From assembly GCF_001854475.1 (NCBI RefSeq), contig NZ_MNAN01000034.1, forward strand, positions 367,771 through 431,770: a DNA stretch of 64,000 nucleotides, in the 5' to 3' direction. Below the pieces are notes generated by a model. It was not told the origin of the DNA and searched no databases. It saw only the letters and a list, made by a program, of their open reading frames with translations. This stretch comes from Pseudoalteromonas byunsanensis (lineage in GTDB: Bacteria; Pseudomonadota; Gammaproteobacteria; Enterobacterales; Alteromonadaceae). The position numbers were made by a program, and so were the translations under genes. Positions 45,901 through 53,215 of this stretch are shown here, in pieces. Position 1 is the stretch's first letter; each line of letters begins with the position of its first letter.

Positions 45901-46752
45901 ATTTACGGTTACGCAAGTAAAGAGCTTAAAGTTGTGTCGCAGCGAGTTGATGATTTAACAAAAATAATTCCTCAAGAATGCAACAATACTCAAAAAGATG
46001 AAGTCCATTCGGCTCTTTGGAACAAAGCTCAGATAGCACATGTTTGTTCAAAAAGAGCTGCTGCGCTTGAAATGGCTGAATCATTGGTATCGTCAGCCAG
46101 AAAGGAACAATCAAGGCAAAGACTAGTTGAAAGCCTTCCTTTGTTAGGTTTGTGTTTAACAACCGATGGAGAAATTTCCCGTTCTCTAGATGCTTATAAT
46201 GAGGCGCTAGAGTTATACTGTGAAAAATCAGATCTCGATATATATCAAAAAAATGGCGTAGATCCGAAATGTCATGCATTAATAAATAAGTCACTAGCAC
46301 TGTGTGTTCAAGGCGACTTTTTACTCGCACGTGAATGTACAAATGAAGCGCTCGATTGGGCACATAAAGTAGACAAAGGCCTTTCTCTTGCTCTTGTTTA
46401 TACGTATCAAATGATGTTGTATGCACTTGAAGACAACAAAGAAGATGTTATCGAAAATGAAGGTACGCACAGGGAGTTTTATTCCGAGCATCCTGAATAT
46501 GAATACTTATACCAGTTTTCTAAAGCAGTCTCTGCGTGGGTAGAAAATGATGTTGAGTTCCAACTTAACTTCTACAAATCTAGAAAAGAAACGGATCAAA
46601 CCTACCTTCACTCTCTATACAATGCAATTTTGTGTAAAACCTATAAGTCGTGTAACGATAGCGAGAACTACTTAAAAATTAAAAAGGAAACGATAGATTG
46701 GTGCAAAGACATGGGTGAACTAGCCTTTTTTGACTTTGTATCCTCTTGTTAA
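42916..46752 (+). CDS. TOMM-system kinase/cyclase-like/AAA fusion protein
   Basis: A 1278-residue protein. Ser/Thr kinase domain 20-290 with all key residues: GEGGFG 27-32, Lys49, HRDIKPAN from 146, DFG 169-171, APEQ. Class III cyclase homology domain about 335-510: one metal-type Asp remains (AD at 387-388) but the first metal site reads LAVRLS, so catalysis is doubtful. AAA/NB-ARC-like ATPase with Walker A GEAGIGKS 557-564 and Walker B LYIVED 684-689. C-terminal helical repeats from about 870. This order matches, from memory, the TOMM kinase/cyclase fusion family found beside RiPP precursors in Burkholderia and Sorangium. It precedes the precursor gene by 26 nt. Probably regulatory; substrate unknown. 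Confidence 0.88.
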   Translation: MSLTQFSDEFITSSFNSEHYELIHKIGEGGFGKVFKAKHRNTNQLVAIKFLALEPHCEEQKKQRYIERFKRETELSSQLQHPHIVRLLDRGQVNEGILFGVFEYVEGVSLREYLTTEHALDSVVATDVMLQVLDALIHAHSKGIIHRDIKPANIMLTKSGAKTYAKILDFGIGTLVTENRQPDFNTLTLTQETLGTPSYSAPEQLRGEPASAKSDLYVWGLVFLECLTGLPAVTGNSIASIYHKQLSDVHIPIPSALLGHPLSELLRRVLHKNATERVITGAEIYSELSKMNVSNLVGVLADVQAQHGFDDTTILIRDDDPNHRAVQEYTALTERKQLTVLAVRLSVKALNNSEKDYDVIDTVYKSQRNNLIDIATRYGAYHVGNLADTCLFYYGYPVASDNDTRLCARTALEMVSELSKRNALMHEAHNVAINVHLGMHTGVFVTYANAIPEGHNANIAVALAREAGEKQILCTAESRAILDSYSEFTSYGQSQFGPIFEPISVYNLVGERRVEAFGFMRGTRSSHELIGRHHELEQTLSMIKTQADNTRIAHIHGEAGIGKSRLLQEIRANSPQFQHLVAQCLPEHQNNALYPILTLVRYLFNTSNLDAKAATSLFTKHLSEQDSTLNIEQALPILLVWLNIDLAEELQPSALAPDAQKELLYNGLSALLLANQHSLNEFKLYIVEDIHWADSSTLEFIHHFAQKLTGGHVLLSTSRQKVPSQLHDLTLMEVNLQKLTEQATEDFIVKLFDGRNVARNVLDVLVSRTDGIPLFIEELVGMLKQKGLVADNDGQIDFVNPDKLDQVPTSLRESLQQKLDGLQYAKETAQLAATIGREFEYDLLVAASPLSENQVQNDLNELVANDLIIHQRRVENDSYIFKHALVRDAAYESQSPESELKNHYSIATCLVEQKTNLGLTIAGLIAKHYEKAQHYSEAVKYGLRYFKNVVKFDLSHDVENYLKNLLALNEKIDDKTQKNENEYNILSLSRPLLMAIYGYASKELKVVSQRVDDLTKIIPQECNNTQKDEVHSALWNKAQIAHVCSKRAAALEMAESLVSSARKEQSRQRLVESLPLLGLCLTTDGEISRSLDAYNEALELYCEKSDLDIYQKNGVDPKCHALINKSLALCVQGDFLLARECTNEALDWAHKVDKGLSLALVYTYQMMLYALEDNKEDVIENEGTHREFYSEHPEYEYLYQFSKAVSAWVENDVEFQLNFYKSRKETDQTYLHSLYNAILCKTYKSCNDSENYLKIKKETIDWCKDMGELAFFDFVSSC

Positions 46753-46778
46753 CATTAACTTTGTAATTGGGAATTATC

Positions 46779-47681
46779 ATGTCTGAAAATAATGAAAAAC
46801 AATACTTGAGCTTTCGCTCAGCTTTTATCGGTGCTATCGCAAGGTCTTGGTATGATGAAGAGTACAAGGAAAAGTTCACCTCTGCACAAAGCAGTCAAGG
46901 CAAAGGATTACTTAATTTTTTACAAGAAAACCCAGCATCTGAAAGCACTAGGTTTTTCAACCCTTGGAAAAACCTAGCTATACAATTTAGATATCCAAAA
47001 TTAGTTTGGAATCCTGTAGATGGACATAAATGGCTTGGCGACAATAGCGGAATTATCCTAAATATTCCTAAGATTCCTGATGACAGAGAGAAGTCAGCAG
47101 AACTACTAGCTCGCTATTACAATGTTTTCCCAACTTTTTATGGATTAATTAAAACACCAATTGATGCTAAATTGACATACGATACGTTAAGCGAAGAACA
47201 TCGTTGTATTGCAGCGCTAAAAGATAAAGACTCAGCTCCACTATCTGAGTATTCACGACTAACTAACTTATATGATGTTGATATGGTTGGGTACACAGAC
47301 GAGACTATGAGGCATTTTTCCGCCGTTGTAATGGAAGCTGTAGCTCTTTATTGGAGATCTGAAGAGTTTAGGAATGAACTGACTCCAGAGGGAGAGGACG
47401 GGCGCTTAGATGTTGAAGGTTATGTATCAGACAAATCACCAGTACTTTCAAAATGGCTTGACTTTAAAAACCCTTGGAACATGAATATTATGTTCCGCTA
47501 TGATAAAAACTTCACTTTAGAGTCTGGTGATATTGATAAAGACTACATACCAGATAATATTATCTGTTTAGCGTATCCCGAAGCACCATCTAACGAGCAA
47601 GATAAGCAAAGCGACTTATTGCCAATGGCTCTAGCCAACTATAACCAAGACGGTTCGATTCTGCCGTTTTCTTGCTCTTAA
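46779..47681 (+). CDS. TOMM precursor candidate with two tandem leader-like domains
   Basis: 300 residues from the ATG at 46779 (GGGA upstream; a TTG 12 nt earlier is less likely). Residues 11-120 and 179-300 are copies of one domain, each with a helix (AIARSW / AVALYW), the landmark NPW (61-63; 231-233), FRY (70-72; 239-241), a proline-rich segment and a terminal helix. The second copy ends in SILPFSCS, a Ser/Cys tail fit for azoline formation. The position and resemblance to the large BMA_0021/BMA_0022 TOMM precursors (from memory) support this role. It is far longer than typical RiPP precursors. Alternatively the protein is an adaptor and not processed. Confidence 0.75.
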   Translation: MSENNEKQYLSFRSAFIGAIARSWYDEEYKEKFTSAQSSQGKGLLNFLQENPASESTRFFNPWKNLAIQFRYPKLVWNPVDGHKWLGDNSGIILNIPKIPDDREKSAELLARYYNVFPTFYGLIKTPIDAKLTYDTLSEEHRCIAALKDKDSAPLSEYSRLTNLYDVDMVGYTDETMRHFSAVVMEAVALYWRSEEFRNELTPEGEDGRLDVEGYVSDKSPVLSKWLDFKNPWNMNIMFRYDKNFTLESGDIDKDYIPDNIICLAYPEAPSNEQDKQSDLLPMALANYNQDGSILPFSCS

Positions 47682-47696
47682 TTTTTCAAAGGAAGC

Positions 47697-47719
47697 ATGA
47701 GGGTACTAATCACCCTCAT
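47697..47719 (+). promoter_or_regulatory. hairpin between precursor and modification genes
   Basis: Perfect stem ATGAGGGT/ACCCTCAT with 7-nt loop, 16 nt after the precursor stop and before the dioxygenase gene. No T-run follows. Such hairpins commonly stabilise the precursor mRNA or attenuate, giving precursor in excess over enzymes. Confidence 0.65.
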
Positions 47720-47736
47720 TGCATTACAATAACTAT

Positions 47737-48495
47737 ATGAAGAATTCCTTTAACGAACTTGGTTACTCTAAACATCTACAAGTACTTGATCAAAAAATAA
47801 TTACAAGCGCTCATAAAAGTGCATTAGAAATTATGCAAAAAGCTCAACAGAGAATGGCAAGTAACCCAACTGCTTTTAACAAAAGCCAGCTTGTCAGAGC
47901 AATCAACCCTCATACTATGTCATTGCCTATTCTGAATCTTCTAAAAAGCTCAAGCGTAGGTGAAATCGCAGCAAAGCTCACCAATAGTAAAAGAATCCAA
48001 GTATGGGGAAGTCAGCTATATATAAAGCCACCATATAGCGCCAACTCTGGAGTTGGCTTCCACACAGATTTTCAATACATAGAGTGCTTTGAAAAAGATG
48101 TACTAACAGCTTGGATACCGCTAAATGACATACCCGTTGATTCTGGCAGTTTGATTTATGTTTCTAAATCTCATGAAATTAGCGACAGTATTGTCCATTT
48201 AATAGGGGCAGAGCAAAGCAACTTGAAAGCCCAAAGGGAGCATATTTTAAATAACACAAGCGCTAACTTTCGCTGGCATGAAACTGTGTCTGACGCTTCG
48301 GTTGGTGACATATTTTTTCACAGTTATAAAACGATTCATGGTAGTGAGGAAAATAAAACCCCAAACGCCAGATTAGCTATTGCTGTAGGTTTGCTTTCCG
48401 ATTTCTCACAAGTCATCCTCGAAAAGGATACCTATGGATACGCCCGTAACTTAGATAACCCAAACATTTGCCCAACTATTTATGCAAAACAATAA
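47737..48495 (+). CDS. phytanoyl-CoA dioxygenase-type (PhyH) oxygenase of the TOMM locus
   Basis: 252 residues from the ATG at 47737; the frame also offers a TTG at 47719, inside the hairpin. Fe(II)/2OG triad: HxD in GFHTDFQY, distal His in KTIHGSEENK, and Arg in NARLAIAVG. Double-stranded beta-helix core (LTAWIPLNDIPVDSGSLIYVSKSH) as in PhyH. No signal peptide. Lying between precursor and cyclodehydratase, it probably hydroxylates a residue of the peptide, an uncommon tailoring step in azole RiPPs. The end overlaps the amidohydrolase start by 14 nt. Confidence 0.85.
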   Translation: MKNSFNELGYSKHLQVLDQKIITSAHKSALEIMQKAQQRMASNPTAFNKSQLVRAINPHTMSLPILNLLKSSSVGEIAAKLTNSKRIQVWGSQLYIKPPYSANSGVGFHTDFQYIECFEKDVLTAWIPLNDIPVDSGSLIYVSKSHEISDSIVHLIGAEQSNLKAQREHILNNTSANFRWHETVSDASVGDIFFHSYKTIHGSEENKTPNARLAIAVGLLSDFSQVILEKDTYGYARNLDNPNICPTIYAKQ

Positions 48496-49630
48496 CTTTA
48501 ACATCATCGACTGTGATAGACATGTTATCGAACCACTTCAGATGTGGGATGACTATCTACCTAAAGACGAAAAAATAAAAAAAATTTCATTGTCGTTTGA
48601 TAACCCTGAGGCGCAAAAGCAAAGGGTGTTGAATGGCTACCCAGATATTTCAATTCCTCCAACTTACTTAATTGGTGAAAAGCCAATTTTAAGTAACTGG
48701 GATATTGATCAGCAAGTTGCGTCAGCGCTTGTAAATGCTCAAAGCATAAAAGAAAGAAAGTCAGCAACTAACCCTGTCGATCAAGTAGCTTCAATGGATG
48801 AAACAAGTGTTGCACAAGCGCTTATTTTTCCTACGTTTGCCAATTACATCGTGAATCACCAACACGTTGACTCGCATACATCTCTAGCTTACGCCAAGGC
48901 GTATAATAACTGGTTGCAGGACTATTGTAGCTATAGTACTGAGCGTTTGTTCCCAGTTGCTCTTATTAGCCGCCACGATAGCAGCACCTTGGTTGAGCAA
49001 GTTAAAGAAGTCGCCTTACTAGGCTGGAAAGCCGTTGTATTACGGCCTGAGCCAATAATGGGGAAGAATTTAGGTCATCCTGATAACGAAGCGTTTTGGG
49101 CAACATGTGCAGAGCTTGATATCGTGGTTACCTTTCATGGCGGCACACATTTGCAAGGACAAACAGTAGGTATGGAAAGGTTCAACACTCGCTTTTCTCT
49201 GCATGCTTGTTCTCATCCAATGGAAGCTCAAATGGCGTTTATTGACTTACTAGAGTCAGGAGTTTTTGAGCGCAATCCAAACTTGAAAACTGCATTTTTA
49301 GAAGCTGGCTGCTCTTGGGTTGCTCATTGGCTGTGGCGGCTAGATAACATTTGTTACAACGAGTTTCCAAGTTTGACGAAAAACAACATCAAAATGCTTC
49401 CGTCAGAGTATTTTAAAAGGCATTGTTGGGTTGGTTTAGAAATTGGGGAGCCTATTGCTGATACTCTCAATATAATTGGCCACCAAAAACTGATCTTTGG
49501 CAGTGATTACCCACATCCCGACCACTTGCACTTCGACTTAGCCAGCATTCAAGATGAAATGCCAATACTATCGACTGAGCAAATTCGCGATATTTTAGAA
49601 AACAACCCAAAAGCTTTATTTGGATTATGA
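48482..49630 (+). CDS. amidohydrolase (amidohydrolase_2 type) of the TOMM locus
   Basis: A 382-residue TIM-barrel hydrolase. Metal-site motifs: DCDRHVIEP at the N-terminus (Asp/His in place of HxH), VTFHGGTHL, and the catalytic Asp in FGSDYPHPD near the end. Such enzymes hydrolyse amide bonds or decarboxylate (ACMSD group). Cytosolic. Overlaps both neighbours (14 nt before, 4 nt after), so it is firmly part of the RiPP operon. Possible jobs: releasing the modified core, or hydrolysing a modified side chain. Confidence 0.85.
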   Translation: MQNNNFNIIDCDRHVIEPLQMWDDYLPKDEKIKKISLSFDNPEAQKQRVLNGYPDISIPPTYLIGEKPILSNWDIDQQVASALVNAQSIKERKSATNPVDQVASMDETSVAQALIFPTFANYIVNHQHVDSHTSLAYAKAYNNWLQDYCSYSTERLFPVALISRHDSSTLVEQVKEVALLGWKAVVLRPEPIMGKNLGHPDNEAFWATCAELDIVVTFHGGTHLQGQTVGMERFNTRFSLHACSHPMEAQMAFIDLLESGVFERNPNLKTAFLEAGCSWVAHWLWRLDNICYNEFPSLTKNNIKMLPSEYFKRHCWVGLEIGEPIADTLNIIGHQKLIFGSDYPHPDHLHFDLASIQDEMPILSTEQIRDILENNPKALFGL

Positions 49631-51735
49631 ATTTAGATACTTCAAAAGCGCTCCACTGGCTACCTAACTTGGACATATTCACACTACCGAATGACGATTT
49701 GGTGGTAGTGTCACCTGAGCAAGAGGTCTTGTTTAGTAATGAGGCTTTTCCTTTGTTTAATTGGATCGATGGTACTCGTTCGATTGATGACATAGAAAAG
49801 CTGGCACAAAGCCCAAAAGTGTTTGCACGGTTTGCGCAGGTTGTAACTCATTTTTTAACCCACCATGTATTTTTAACACAACAACATAGCGGGTCTAAAA
49901 ACAACAACATGTGCATGAAACTTAGAAAAGTATTACCTAATACTTATTCTTGCATTGATGAGTCGTATATCAAGCCACTGCTTCATGGGTTTGAACAGCT
50001 GATTGTTAACGCTCAACTTCGTTCAAACTTAGTTATTACAACCGACATGCTCGATTGCAGATTACGGAGTATTTTTGAACAAACCACGTTGCCTTGCATC
50101 ATTATCGAACTGAGACAAGGCACGCTGCAAATTTCCAATTTACTTAACAGCGTGGTGGATTTATGTGCATTGCAATCATCTTTGATGCGAAACAAGCCTG
50201 TGCTTAAATTTGTGAGTCAGCTTCAACAAAAAACATATACAAGACCGACTCCTAACCTGAGTTTTATTGACCAATTAACATCAGCGCAGGTGAATACCGT
50301 AATCGATTTAGCTACATCACAAACTAATGCAGCCAGCCCTTACCTAGTTGAGTACCAGTTAGCAAAAGAGGTAATTAATAGACATGCTCTCAATCCTGAC
50401 CTAAACAAAAACGAGCAAAACGGTATAAAATCAACACTTACTTTAAAGTCACAAATTGCAAACTACAACAAAGATGGCGGCTCAAGGACAGTACAAGCTG
50501 AGGAAACCGTAGCAAAACTACTGCCTTTTGTGAGCCCTTTGACGGGCTGTATTAACCATCTAACAACGCTTGAAAGTACATTAAACCAACCAGTTAAAAT
50601 TTACAGAACTGGCTTTTTTAAATGTCCTCCTATGCAAGAGAATATTAAGCTCAATGAAGGCAGTTTTGTGCAAACTTGTCTCGGTAAAGGGGTGACGCAT
50701 GTACAATCTAAAGCAAGCGCATTGTGTGAAGCAATAGAGCGAAGAAATGCTCAGTTTACTGGTACAGAAAAGTCTATTTATGCAAGCCCACATCAATTGG
50801 ATGCATTGAGTTATCAATTTAATACTCTTCTGCCATATAGTGAAAAGCAATACGCTCAGTTTCAAAACACAAACCACCTAGACTCAACTCGAATTCAGGC
50901 AGCGCAGCCCTATGATAACTCACCGATAAACTGGACTGAACTGTGGTCACTATCAAGCAATGAAAAAGTGTATGTGCCGACTGTATGCTGTTACGCAAAT
51001 ACGCCATATCTAGAAGACAGGTTCGGGAAATGGCATTCAAATGGCTGTGCCGCAGGTAATAATGTTGAAGAAGCAATACTCCAAGCTCTTTTTGAACTAA
51101 TAGAACGAGATGCCACAGCAATTTGGTGGTATAACAAGCTGCCAATGCCATCATTCGATATTACCCTAATTGATCCCGAATACTTAGCACCATTGCACCA
51201 GACTATTTCACACAAGCATGATTATTGGGTGCTAGATCTAACTGTTGATACATCGGTGCCAGTGATGGCTGCAATAGGCAGAAATAAAGAGACAGACGGC
51301 TGGACATTTGGGTTTGGTTGCCACTTAAAGCCCGAAATGGCTGCACAGCGTGCCTTAACCGAGCTATGCCAATTAATTCCTATTCGTGATCAAAACAGCG
51401 CGCCGTTTGACTTTAACGATATCAAAGATGACTCATTCTTGTGGCCTTCTCGCCATGCGAGCAAAGCAAACTATGCTATATCTCCCAGCATTGATATAAA
51501 AGAAGACATCATTAACATCGTCGAACACTTGGGTACGTTAGGCATGAAAACATTGGCGCTAGATTATAGCCGTAACGACATACCACTCAGCACAGCCAAA
51601 GTATTCGTTCCTGGCCTTTGTCATATCTGGCCGCAATTGGGCAATCCACGCTTGTACGACACACCTGTAAAGCTCGGTTGGTTGGCAGAACCGCTCACCG
51701 AGCAAACGATTAATCAGCAAGGTTTATATATCTGA
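49627..51735 (+). CDS. fused leader-binding (cyclodehydratase) and YcaO protein
   Basis: A 702-residue protein. N-terminal RRE/PqqD-like domain (about 20-90: DLVVVSPEQEVLFSNEAFPLFNWIDG), an E1/ocin-ThiF-type middle, then a YcaO domain from about 310. ATP-binding YcaO residues are visible: SKASALCEAIERRNAQF and EAILQALFELIERDATAIWW. It forms thiazoline/oxazoline rings from Cys/Ser/Thr with ATP. The C-terminus (GWLAEPL...QQGLYI) lacks the PxPxP tail usual in azoline-forming YcaOs. No FMN dehydrogenase follows, so rings may stay at the azoline stage. Its ATGA start overlaps the amidohydrolase stop. Confidence 0.92.
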   Translation: MNLDTSKALHWLPNLDIFTLPNDDLVVVSPEQEVLFSNEAFPLFNWIDGTRSIDDIEKLAQSPKVFARFAQVVTHFLTHHVFLTQQHSGSKNNNMCMKLRKVLPNTYSCIDESYIKPLLHGFEQLIVNAQLRSNLVITTDMLDCRLRSIFEQTTLPCIIIELRQGTLQISNLLNSVVDLCALQSSLMRNKPVLKFVSQLQQKTYTRPTPNLSFIDQLTSAQVNTVIDLATSQTNAASPYLVEYQLAKEVINRHALNPDLNKNEQNGIKSTLTLKSQIANYNKDGGSRTVQAEETVAKLLPFVSPLTGCINHLTTLESTLNQPVKIYRTGFFKCPPMQENIKLNEGSFVQTCLGKGVTHVQSKASALCEAIERRNAQFTGTEKSIYASPHQLDALSYQFNTLLPYSEKQYAQFQNTNHLDSTRIQAAQPYDNSPINWTELWSLSSNEKVYVPTVCCYANTPYLEDRFGKWHSNGCAAGNNVEEAILQALFELIERDATAIWWYNKLPMPSFDITLIDPEYLAPLHQTISHKHDYWVLDLTVDTSVPVMAAIGRNKETDGWTFGFGCHLKPEMAAQRALTELCQLIPIRDQNSAPFDFNDIKDDSFLWPSRHASKANYAISPSIDIKEDIINIVEHLGTLGMKTLALDYSRNDIPLSTAKVFVPGLCHIWPQLGNPRLYDTPVKLGWLAEPLTEQTINQQGLYI

Positions 51736-51816
51736 CATTTAATGTAAAATTGGCCTAATGTTTCAAGTGTTATGAGTGGTCTTTGCGTTTGTGAGGCCAC
51801 ATGAAAAGGAAATCCT

Positions 51817-52410
51817 ATGAATAAATTACTCTGTGCTACATTAGTAAGTGCTGCGCTTATTTCTGCGCCAAGTTTTGCTGATATCGGTGTAACAGCCTAT
51901 GCGGGTCAAACCTATAGCCAATCGCTCACCACCAGCAAAGGTCTAGAACACGAAATTGCTGACGATGCCCATTTTGCTATCAGTGTCGACAGACATATGG
52001 ATGATACTAAATATGGCTTGTACTACAGCTTTTTTGGCGGTGAGTTAGAAAGTAACTCCGAGCAGAAGATAGACTCTGAGCTGTTGCTGTTTCAAAGTGC
52101 GGTGTATAGACCGGTCACAGAAAACCTGTCAACCTATGCTGGAGCACAGTTAGGGGCAAATTACATTACAACAAACTTTGTAGAGAAGGATACATTCTTT
52201 GCCTCGGGTCTGTTTGTAGGTCTTGATTATAAGCTTGCGGGTGGTTTGAGCGTAGGCTCAGAGCTAAGGTGGGTTGCCACAATCATCAAAAATAGCTCAA
52301 AGATCAGCTGTGACAATGATGCCTCAACAGCCGACATCTGCGGCTGGCACTTTGATGGCGATGTATTAAATCAGTTTCAGGCCAGCCTTAACCTAACCTA
52401 TCGCTTTTAA
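51817..52410 (+). CDS. outer-membrane beta-barrel protein
   Basis: A 197-residue protein with a signal peptide (cleavage after SFA, about residue 21) and alternating amphipathic strands ending in ASLNLTYRF, the C-terminal aromatic needed for BAM insertion. It has one possible disulfide (KISCDNDASTADICG). Probably an 8-stranded barrel of OmpA/OmpW size. It lies 81 bp after the YcaO gene with its own AAAGGAA ribosome binding site. A link to product export or immunity is possible but unproven. Confidence 0.78.
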   Translation: MNKLLCATLVSAALISAPSFADIGVTAYAGQTYSQSLTTSKGLEHEIADDAHFAISVDRHMDDTKYGLYYSFFGGELESNSEQKIDSELLLFQSAVYRPVTENLSTYAGAQLGANYITTNFVEKDTFFASGLFVGLDYKLAGGLSVGSELRWVATIIKNSSKISCDNDASTADICGWHFDGDVLNQFQASLNLTYRF

Positions 52411-52412
52411 TG

Positions 52413-52435
52413 AAAAAGCCCAGAATTCTGGGCTT
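52413..52435. terminator. bidirectional terminator
   Basis: Twenty-base perfect palindrome (AAGCCCAGAA followed by its complement), with a run of A on the left that becomes a T-run for the minus strand. It ends both the beta-barrel gene and the convergent EF-hand operon. Confidence 0.85.
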
Positions 52436-52463
52436 GATGGGTCAAGAAGCGAGCTGTGTATGA

Positions 52464-52673
52464 TTACTTGTTGAATTCCTGCTTTGATAGCTGGCCATCT
52501 TTATTGATGTCCAAGTCATCAAATACTTTAATGAGCTGCTCTGACACGGCCGCCTCGCTTTTACTGATAGCGCCATCTTTATCGAGATCGTAATCGCTAA
52601 AGCTACCAGCCATCACTGCACCACTGGCCATTATGGCCACTGTAGTTATCAGTGCGTTTAGTTTTTTCATCAT
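52464..52673 (-). CDS. small secreted EF-hand protein (C type), fourth of operon 1
   Basis: 69 residues from the ATG at 52673 (AAGGAGAG upstream). Signal peptide to about residue 22 (GAVMA). Two calcium loops: DLDKDGAISKSE and DINKDGQLSKQEF, both with all acidic positions of canonical EF-hands. Ends EFNK like the C-type gene of operon 2, to which it is the closest paralogue. Last gene of the operon; a terminator follows. Periplasmic calcium binding; partner unknown. Confidence 0.85.
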   Translation of the reverse strand: MMKKLNALITTVAIMASGAVMAGSFSDYDLDKDGAISKSEAAVSEQLIKVFDDLDINKDGQLSKQEFNK

Positions 52674-52711
52674 TCTCTCCTTAAATTGCAATTGCATTTA
52701 TCTGCTGCTAA

Positions 52712-52921
52712 TTAATAGTGACTAAATTCAGTTTCGTTTAGCTTGCCGTCTTTATTAGCATCTAGCGCGTCAAAAATATCACTCAGTGCCTGAGATACAG
52801 CCGCTTCATCTTTGCTTATCAAGCCATCTTGATTTTTATCAAAATCGCTAAAATTGGCGGCCAAGGCTGCGCTGCTGCTTAAAATCAGCAAGCTACCGAA
52901 AAGGGTTTTAATACTGTGCAT
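52712..52921 (-). CDS. small secreted EF-hand protein (C-like), third of operon 1
   Basis: 69 residues, GGAG before the ATG. Signal peptide to SSAALA (about 21). EF-hand loops DKNQDGLISKDE and DANKDGKLNETEF are complete. Homologous along its whole length to the C-type proteins at 52464 and 54682. Encoded 9 bp after the preceding gene. Confidence 0.85.
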   Translation of the reverse strand: MHSIKTLFGSLLILSSSAALAANFSDFDKNQDGLISKDEAAVSQALSDIFDALDANKDGKLNETEFSHY

Positions 52922-52930
52922 ACATAACTC

Positions 52931-53154
52931 CTATTGCTTAAACCGAGCAAATTCTCTTGGGCTCGAAGTATCGCTTTTGTCGCAATCTAGCTTTGCAAAT
53001 TGCTCAATCAGCGCGCTTGATATTTCTGTCTCGGGCGGCGTAATAAGTCCATTATCATCAACATCAAGTTCATGAAATGATAACCCCATAGCTATTGCGA
53101 CCGAGGAAAAAGCGCTATGACTGTAGCGAATATCAATATGGTTGGGGTATTCAA
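52931..53154 (-). pseudogene. frameshifted EF-hand protein (B type), second of operon 1
   Basis: A TTG at 53154 with AAGGA upstream starts a signal-peptide-like frame (MNTPTILIFATVIALF) that runs into a stop. The EF-hand part (LSFHELDVDDNGLITPPE, then FARFKQ) lies in another frame. One extra T in the T-run at 53107-53111 would join them into a 74-residue protein, aligned end to end with the intact 73-residue B-type gene at 54906. The second EF loop is also degenerate (DCDKSDTSSPREF). Hence a decaying copy, or a sequencing error or slippage site. Untranslated alternatives upstream lack a signal peptide. Confidence 0.7.
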
Positions 53155-53178
53155 TACTGTGCTTCCTTATATTCGCTC

Positions 53179-53201
53179 GGTGAGCCCCATCGGAGCTCAC
53201 C
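53179..53201 (-). other. intercistronic hairpin in EF-hand operon 1
   Basis: GGTGAGC/GCTCACC, 7-bp stem with 9-nt loop between the first and second genes of the operon. It may limit readthrough so that the first gene is expressed most. Confidence 0.5.
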
Positions 53202-53215
53202 CCGGCGTTTACAAG

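Noticed and set aside
45926..46426. Minus-strand open frame of 166 codons inside the TOMM kinase gene.
   Set aside because: The opposite strand encodes the conserved kinase C-terminus; composition fits a shadow frame.
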